Assembly: GCA_910575445.1 (NCBI GenBank)
Contig: CAJTFW010000002.1
Span: 1-64,000 of the forward strand
Length of the DNA: 64,000 nucleotides
Source of the DNA: Lachnospiraceae bacterium
GTDB lineage: Bacteria; Bacillota; Clostridia; Lachnospirales; Lachnospiraceae
Direction: 5' to 3'
Made by a program: the position numbers and the translations under genes. The notes beneath the pieces were generated by a model. That model searched no databases. It saw only the letters and a list, made by a program, of their open reading frames with translations, and was not told the origin of the DNA. Positions 58,868-64,000 of the stretch are shown piece after piece; the stretch's first letter is position 1, and each line of letters opens with the position of its first letter.

Positions 58868-59146
58868 TTATTTTCCATCTTCTAAGCAATACATACTATC
58901 ATTTGGAACTTTAGCCTCAATAATGAACTTCCCTTTACCACAGTCTATAATCATATCCAATTCATTCTGATAATAACCTTGTGTACGCCTTTCATATAAC
59001 TTTGAAATAGTTTTTGCATAGTTTTCTATTCTAGTTGCCATATCTAAACCTCCATCTTTCCTGTACCAATAAAATTTTTCAGATAAACTATTATAAAACA
59101 TGGGAATTTCAACAATTGTCTTATTTTTTGAACACTTATGTATCAT
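58868..59146 (-). pseudogene. Nuclease-fold remnant of an AAA-ATPase gene
   Basis: A 92-residue frame that contains NELDMIIDCGKGKFIIEAKV, which matches the PD-(D/E)xK nuclease core seen at the C terminus of the ATPase at 59361-60938 (TDMIIDYCGEQFVIEMK). Both the ATPase part and the end of the nuclease domain are missing; the frame continues after the TAA for about 20 codons. By position it mirrors that ATPase gene across the central axis, so a decayed inverted copy or relative is likely. Confidence 0.6.
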
Positions 59147-59208
59147 GGTATAGAGTAATTGAGCTAAGGCTTACAGCTACAAAATCATTAAACGCCATCT
59201 ACTTTTTG

Positions 59209-59308
59209 GTGAATAAGTTTATATAAACTTATCTTAACATGCGAAAATAAGATAAGCAAGTGATTTGAATGGAACCTCCTTGCTTCTTCTATTCTCCCAT
59301 GTTAAGAT
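59209..59308. repeat. Nested palindromes before the ATPase gene
   Basis: AAGTTTATATAAACTT (from 59215) is a perfect palindrome. Directly after it, ATCTTAACATG (59231-59241) pairs with CATGTTAAGAT (59298-59308), and inside it AAGCAAG (59254-59260) pairs with CTTGCTT (59279-59285). The structure lies 50 bases before the ATPase start codon at the centre of the mirror-image region. The rest of 59147-59208 holds no gene. Confidence 0.8.
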
Positions 59309-59360
59309 AGAGAAAAGATATCTACATTCATGTAATTTCAATATAAGGAGCATCTTATAT

Positions 59361-60938
59361 ATGAGCAAATATTTTAATGTAAATGCAGATTGCAAACCTA
59401 ATATGCATTATATGGTTCATTTAGATGAACGTCTAAAGGAAATCAAAAAGATGATAGAGCGCGGAGATTATTTTACCATTAATCGTGCACGCCAATATGG
59501 AAAAACTACAACTTTAAAAGCTTTGGAATATTTTCTCAAAGAGGATTATCTAGTTATCAGTTTGGATTTTCAAATGCTCAGTGCTTCAAAATTTAAAAAT
59601 GAAAATACGTTTTCTGTTGCATTTGCCACAGATTTTTTAGAAGCATTGATGTTCAGTGAACAACTATCAACTTCCAAGGAAGTGAATGACTTAAAATATA
59701 GATTGGAAAACCAAAAAGAAACTTTAGAATTATTTGAACTATTTAGACATTTAAGCAAAATATGTGCTACATCACCTAAACCTATTGTGCTTATGATTGA
59801 TGAAGTTGACAGTGCTTCTAATAACCAAGTATTTGTTGACTTTCTTGCACAGCTGCGTGGATATTATATAAAGAGAGAAGTAAGACCTATTTTCCAATCG
59901 GTCATTCTTGCTGGTGTCTATGATATTAAAAATATACAGCAAAAATTTCGAACAGATAATGAACATAAAATAAACAGCCCATGGAATATTGCAGCAGATT
60001 TTCTAATCGATATGAGTTTTTCTGTCAAAGATATTAGTGATATGTTGATGGAATATGAAAAGGACTATCATACAAATATGAATATATCAGAAATTGCGCA
60101 ACTGCTTTATGATTATACTTCTGGTTATCCTTTTCTCGTTTCTAAGCTCTGTAAATTGATAGACGAAAATATTTCTAATCAACATAAAGCATGGAATAAA
60201 GAAGGTATTCTTGAAGCGGTCAGAATACTATTAGGGGAGAAAAATACTCTATTTGAATCTCTGTTTCATAAGTTAGAAGAATATCCTAGATTAAAAGATA
60301 TTTTGTATATTTTACTATTTCAGGGAAATAGCATCTTATATAATCCTGACGACCCTGTGCTCGATATGGCTCTTATGTTTGGAATTGTAAAAGTGAAACA
60401 GGAATCAATTATAATTGCAAATAGAATTTTTGAAACACGCTTATATAATATGTTTCTTGCTCTTCCAGACATGCAAAATACCGATATATACAAAGCAGCA
60501 TTTCAAAGCAAAAATCAATTTATAGAAAATGGACATTTAAATGTAACTCTTATTTTACAAAAATTTGTAGAACATTTTCATGAAATTTATGGGAGCCTAG
60601 GGCAAAAATTTATTGAAGAAGATGGACGTCGATATTTTATGCTCTATTTAAAACCCATCATCAATGGAACAGGCAATTACTATATCGAAGCTCAAACGCG
60701 AACAATGGAGCGTACAGATATGATTATCGACTACTGTGGTGAACAATTTGTAATAGAAATGAAAATCTGGCATGGAAATGCGTATAACATGCGTGGTGAA
60801 AAGCAATTGATGGATTATTTGGATTACTATCATCTGAAAAAAGGGTATATGTTAAGCTTTAATTTTAATAAGAAGAAAGAGATTGGAGTGAAGGAAATTG
60901 TGATGGGAGATAAAGTGTTGGTGGAGGCGGTGGTGTAG
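59361..60938 (+). CDS. AAA-ATPase with C-terminal PD-(D/E)xK nuclease domain
   Basis: A 525-residue soluble protein. The ATPase part (about 1-330) has Walker A RARQYGKTTT (near 45) and Walker B IVLMIDEVDSAS (near 139); the C-terminal part has ERTDMIIDYCGEQFVIEMKIW, which fits D...ExK of the PDDEXK_9 group. Such genes (AAA_35 or AAA-ATPase_like) are multicopy and mobile-looking in gut clostridia, with unknown role. The start follows ATAAGGAG with ten bases of spacing. A strong hairpin terminator (60981-61054) follows. It is set in the polysaccharide locus between paralogous transferases. Confidence 0.85.
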   Translation: MSKYFNVNADCKPNMHYMVHLDERLKEIKKMIERGDYFTINRARQYGKTTTLKALEYFLKEDYLVISLDFQMLSASKFKNENTFSVAFATDFLEALMFSEQLSTSKEVNDLKYRLENQKETLELFELFRHLSKICATSPKPIVLMIDEVDSASNNQVFVDFLAQLRGYYIKREVRPIFQSVILAGVYDIKNIQQKFRTDNEHKINSPWNIAADFLIDMSFSVKDISDMLMEYEKDYHTNMNISEIAQLLYDYTSGYPFLVSKLCKLIDENISNQHKAWNKEGILEAVRILLGEKNTLFESLFHKLEEYPRLKDILYILLFQGNSILYNPDDPVLDMALMFGIVKVKQESIIIANRIFETRLYNMFLALPDMQNTDIYKAAFQSKNQFIENGHLNVTLILQKFVEHFHEIYGSLGQKFIEEDGRRYFMLYLKPIINGTGNYYIEAQTRTMERTDMIIDYCGEQFVIEMKIWHGNAYNMRGEKQLMDYLDYYHLKKGYMLSFNFNKKKEIGVKEIVMGDKVLVEAVV

Positions 60939-60980
60939 AGAGACTTTATTGTTTTTGGAGATGTAGGAAATAGTAAAGAA

Positions 60981-61054
60981 AAAATAGAACTTGATTGTTA
61001 TTAAGGGATGAGGAAATTAGGGTGTTTCTTAATAACAGTTAGGTTCTATTTTTT
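60981..61054 (+). terminator. Terminator of the ATPase gene
   Basis: AATAGAACTTGATTGTTATTAAG pairs loosely with CTTAATAACAG...GGTTCTATT, followed by TTTTTT. It is part of the right arm of the long inverted repeat. Written in parts: the left strand starts at 60983, the right ends at 61049. Confidence 0.85.
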
Positions 61055-61151
61055 ATGCTTTAAAGGGTCAGATGAGGAGTCGAAAGAATAGATTTAGGTG
61101 CTAAGTTAGTGAGAAATTTGGAGATATTCGCTAAAGGGCGGATTTAGTGAA
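60981..61151. repeat. Long inverted repeat, right arm
   Basis: Reverse complement of 58601-58770; both arms share, among others, TTAAAGGGTCAGA, TAAGTTAGTGAGAAATTTGG and AAAGGGCGGATTTAGTGAA. The 2.2-kb segment between the arms holds the ATPase gene and the remnant. After it, 61152-61389 shows no gene. Confidence 0.9.
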
Positions 61152-61389
61152 GCATTTTTAAGAAATAATGTTGGTAATTAGTAAAATACAAGATAATGTA
61201 AGAACACTATGTGGAGGATATGGAACTGAGAATGTCAAAAGTCCTTCATTTTTTATATTTCAATAATTAATGTGTTTTAGTTTTTAACGTTTTAACTATA
61301 GGAATCATTATAGCTTATATTTTAAAACATTTAGATTCTCAATAACATTATGACTAACAGATATATTAAAAAGTTGAGGGGAGAGAAAA

Positions 61390-62655
61390 ATGACTAAAAA
61401 AAAACTTTTGATTTTTGCACATTACTACTCTCCAGATATGGCATCTACGGGACAAATCCTAAAAGACCAAGCAGAAGGTATGACAAATGAATTTGATGTT
61501 ACAGTTATTTGTGCTGTTCCAAGCTATGATGGAACTATCGCATCAAAATATAAAACACAAAAATACTATTTTGAAGAACTAAATAATGTGAAAATTATTC
61601 GTGTTCATGTTCCTGAGTTTTCCAAATTGAGTAAGATGAGTCGGGTTAAAAATATTATCACTTATTTTTTTGGTGCTTTAGGCGCAAGCCATAGAGCTGG
61701 AGAACAGGACTATATTTTTGCAATAAGCCAACCGCCTATTCTTGGCGGAGTACTTGGTTTAATTGGAAAATGGCAGAAACATGCTAAGATGATTTACTGT
61801 ATCCAAGATTTTAATCCTGAGCAGATTATGGCAGTGAATTATATTTCCAATAAGTTAGTGTTAAAAGCTATGATGGTTGCTGATAAGTTTAGTTGTAAGC
61901 AAAGCAATCTTATTATTACAGTAGGCAGAGACCTTTGCCAAACGATTGAAAATCGTTTTAAAGGTAAAAAAATACCAAAGTATGCAATGATTAATAACTG
62001 GATTAATGAGAAAGAAATCTATCCGTTAGAATCTACAAATGAACATATGATTGCTTTTCAAAACCAGTATAAATTAAAAGATAAATTTGTCATTATGTAT
62101 TCTGGAAATATTGGCTTATACTATGATCTTGAAAATTTATTAAAAGTAATCCAAAAATTTAAACCTGGTACAAAAACTACAGATGGTAAAGAAGTTATCT
62201 TTGCTTTTGTTGGAGCAGGAGCTGTTTTAAATCAATTAGTGCTTTATGCAAAACAACATTATATGGATAATGTTGTATTTATTCCATATCAAAAAAAAGA
62301 AGATTTGATTTACAGTCTAAATGCTGCGGATCTCCACTGGTGTGTCAATGCAAAAGGGATGAAAGGTGTTTCTTGTCCTTCTAAAGCATATGGCATTATG
62401 GGTGTGGGGAAACCAATAATTGGGGTTCTTGAAAAAGGTACAGAAGTCCGAACTCTTATTGAAGAATGTAATTGTGGTAAGTGTTGTGAACCTGGTGATT
62501 ATGTTGAAGTTGCTAATATTCTTCATTGGTATATAGAACATGCAAACACTAACAAAGTAAAACAAATGGGTGAAAATGGTAGAGCTTATCTGGAAAAAAA
62601 TCTGACGAAAAATGTTAGTATTGAAAAATATATAAATGCCTTACTTAGTATATAA
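61390..62655 (+). CDS. WbuB-like GT4 glycosyltransferase, right paralogue
   Basis: A 421-residue GT-B enzyme, the paralogue of 57283-58569. LLIFAHYYSPDMASTGQILKD is the N-terminal acceptor loop; FVFVGAG-like FAFVGAGAVLNQLV and GVSCPSKAYGIMGVGKPIIG lie in the donor domain. GAGGGGAG precedes the ATG. The epimerase after it (148-base AT-rich gap without gene) could supply a related sugar. Which sugar each paralogue transfers is unknown. Confidence 0.88.
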   Translation: MTKKKLLIFAHYYSPDMASTGQILKDQAEGMTNEFDVTVICAVPSYDGTIASKYKTQKYYFEELNNVKIIRVHVPEFSKLSKMSRVKNIITYFFGALGASHRAGEQDYIFAISQPPILGGVLGLIGKWQKHAKMIYCIQDFNPEQIMAVNYISNKLVLKAMMVADKFSCKQSNLIITVGRDLCQTIENRFKGKKIPKYAMINNWINEKEIYPLESTNEHMIAFQNQYKLKDKFVIMYSGNIGLYYDLENLLKVIQKFKPGTKTTDGKEVIFAFVGAGAVLNQLVLYAKQHYMDNVVFIPYQKKEDLIYSLNAADLHWCVNAKGMKGVSCPSKAYGIMGVGKPIIGVLEKGTEVRTLIEECNCGKCCEPGDYVEVANILHWYIEHANTNKVKQMGENGRAYLEKNLTKNVSIEKYINALLSI

Positions 62656-62803
62656 AAGTATATTTACTCTGATAAGCATTGAAGAAACATCCTTTTAGAA
62701 CTAAAAATAAATAAAAGATATACATATAGAACAAAAGAACAATATAACTAAGCAAGTAAGAAGTTTATAAAAAATAATAACAACTTTTATTAAGGAAAAG
62801 ATT

Positions 62804-63772
62804 ATGAATAGAGTACTATTAACTGGGGCCTCTGGATTTATTGGTACAAATCTAGTGGAAGACTTAATTTCTAAAGGATATGAAGTTTGTAATATTGATA
62901 TTAAGCCTCCTCAAGTTTCTAAACGAAATAATATCTGGAAAAATGTAGATATTACAGATTATTTATCTTTTGAAAAGGCAATCTTGGATTTTAAACCAGA
63001 TTATGTGATTCATCTTGCAGCCCGTACGGACCTTGATGGCAAAACATTAGAAGACTATTCAGCCAATATTGTTGGTGTAGAGAACTTGATGAAAATTATC
63101 CATAAAATCCCAAATTTAAAGAAGATTATTATTACTTCTTCAAAATTTGTAACTAAAAATGGATATCAGATAAAAAATCAACATGATTTTTGCCCGCATA
63201 CAAAGTATGGAGAAAGTAAAGTTGAAACTGAAATAAGAGTATGGAAAGATAAACCGCAGTGTGATTGGTGTATTATCCGACCTACATCTATTTGGGGGCC
63301 ATGGTTTGGTGTGCCATACCGCAATTTCTTTGATATGGTTATGCGCAAGATGTACTTTCATATAGGCCACATTAAATGTTACAAGACATATGGCTACATT
63401 GGAAATACAGTCTATCAAATCGAGCAGCTTCTTTTTCATGAAACACTAGATGAAGATAATAAAGTTTTTTACATTGGCGATGAACCTGTGTATGAGATTA
63501 ACGATTGGGCAGATGAAATTGCAAATGAACTTGGATTTAAAATACCAATTATGCCTGTATGGTTTGTAAAATGTCTTGCTAAATTTGGTGATTTTCTTGG
63601 GGTGTTTGGTATTCATTTTCCTATGCAATCATTTCGTTTTGAAAATATGACTAATGATGGAATCAATGATATGAATAATACATATAAGATTGCACCAGAA
63701 GTACCATATACAAGATTAGAAGGCACAAGAATAACACTTAATTGGATTAAAAAATATGAAAAAGGAAAATAA
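62804..63772 (+). CDS. NAD-dependent epimerase/dehydratase
   Basis: A 322-residue extended short-chain dehydrogenase. The dinucleotide motif is TGASGFIGTNLVE (residues 6-18), the catalytic Tyr-Lys pair is in YGESKVETE, and SSKFV replaces the usual SSxxVYG Ser region. FYIGDEPVYEINDWADEI fits the substrate side. It should convert a nucleotide sugar for the locus; the exact reaction is open. AAGGAA precedes the ATG. Confidence 0.85.
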   Translation: MNRVLLTGASGFIGTNLVEDLISKGYEVCNIDIKPPQVSKRNNIWKNVDITDYLSFEKAILDFKPDYVIHLAARTDLDGKTLEDYSANIVGVENLMKIIHKIPNLKKIIITSSKFVTKNGYQIKNQHDFCPHTKYGESKVETEIRVWKDKPQCDWCIIRPTSIWGPWFGVPYRNFFDMVMRKMYFHIGHIKCYKTYGYIGNTVYQIEQLLFHETLDEDNKVFYIGDEPVYEINDWADEIANELGFKIPIMPVWFVKCLAKFGDFLGVFGIHFPMQSFRFENMTNDGINDMNNTYKIAPEVPYTRLEGTRITLNWIKKYEKGK

Positions 63773-63786
63773 TTAGGAGCATAAGA

Positions 63787-64000
63787 ATGATAAACCAATC
63801 CTTAATTAATTTAATAAATCCGAAATCCAATAGTACGATCATGATTTATGATGTTCATGCAAGTGAATCAGGCGCATTGGCTATTCTGGATGACTTGTAT
63901 AATCAAATTAAGGTATATAAAGATAAAACTGTTAAATGGATTTTTATAGTAAGTATTCCCAACTATAAAGAAACAAAAAATATTGTAGTGAAACGTTTTC
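63787..64000 (+). CDS. Glycosyltransferase, 5' part (runs off window)
   Basis: The first 71 codons are present. TIMIYDVHASESGALAILDDLYN is a start found in capsule-cluster GT4 enzymes in which a YDVHASESGAL loop opens the acceptor domain. AATTAGGAGC precedes the ATG, and the gene starts 15 bases after the epimerase stop, so both are in one operon. The rest lies outside the window. Confidence 0.7.
   Translation, partial: MINQSLINLINPKSNSTIMIYDVHASESGALAILDDLYNQIKVYKDKTVKWIFIVSIPNYKETKNIVVKRF

Noticed and set aside
57283-62655. Classical insertion sequence or integrative element
   Set aside because: No transposase or integrase is found, and the inverted repeats also serve as terminators.

Overview
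The window looks like chromosomal DNA of an anaerobic, spore-forming Clostridia, most likely a Lachnospiraceae member. The grounds are the spoIIAA-spoIIAB-sigF and spoVA genes, T-box leaders before aminoacyl-tRNA synthetase genes, strong AGGAGG-type ribosome sites, A-family tRNA clusters, a GPH sugar transporter paired with a GH42 beta-galactosidase, and moderate GC that drops sharply in the capsule region. The genus cannot be fixed from the sequence alone.

1-11.2 kb is a stable-RNA region. It opens with the 3' part of a 5S gene, then tRNA-Ile, a full 23S gene and tRNA-Asn; the 5S lies before the 23S and none follows it. A decayed tRNA-Asn copy with its own promoter-like and terminator-like signals comes next, then a receiver/HD-GYP/GGDEF protein, a seven-tRNA cluster, a 47-residue low-complexity protein, rhodanese, RlmL-like methyltransferase, RdgB, YfcE, a six-tRNA cluster, and a likely small RNA with C-rich loops.

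11.2-18.5 kb holds a small acidic hypothetical gene, one copy of a foldback repeat whose arms differ between copies but stay complementary, and a complete ribose operon rbsRKDACB with a palindromic operator just after its promoter. 18.5-26.9 kb has a T-box leader that is separated from valS by a CotH-like gene and six 104-bp tandem repeats, followed by folC, a 47-residue gene and a zinc-ribbon/TPR membrane protein.

27-38 kb carries spoIIAA-spoIIAB-sigF-spoVAA-spoVAB, then an ABC-F ATPase, a LacI-family regulator divergent from a GPH transporter and GH42 beta-galactosidase, then spoVAC and spoVAD in divergent orientation; the spoVA set is therefore split. 38-42.3 kb has an M19 dipeptidase, a class I amidotransferase, shikimate kinase, two more foldback repeats in inverted orientation, and tyrS behind a tyrosine T-box.

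42.4-64 kb is a surface polysaccharide locus. Forward genes (UDP-glucose dehydrogenase type, glycosyltransferases, initiating sugar-phosphate transferase, Wzz-like chain-length protein) meet a reverse, AT-rich block (flippase, Wzy-like polymerase, acetyltransferase, several glycosyltransferases). One fucosyltransferase gene is frameshifted and its upstream neighbour has a nine-G tract. The far end has a mirror-image arrangement: two paralogous GT4 genes point away from each other around an AAA-ATPase/nuclease gene, with about 170-bp inverted repeats and a small nuclease-fold remnant on the other arm. An epimerase and a cut-off glycosyltransferase close the window.
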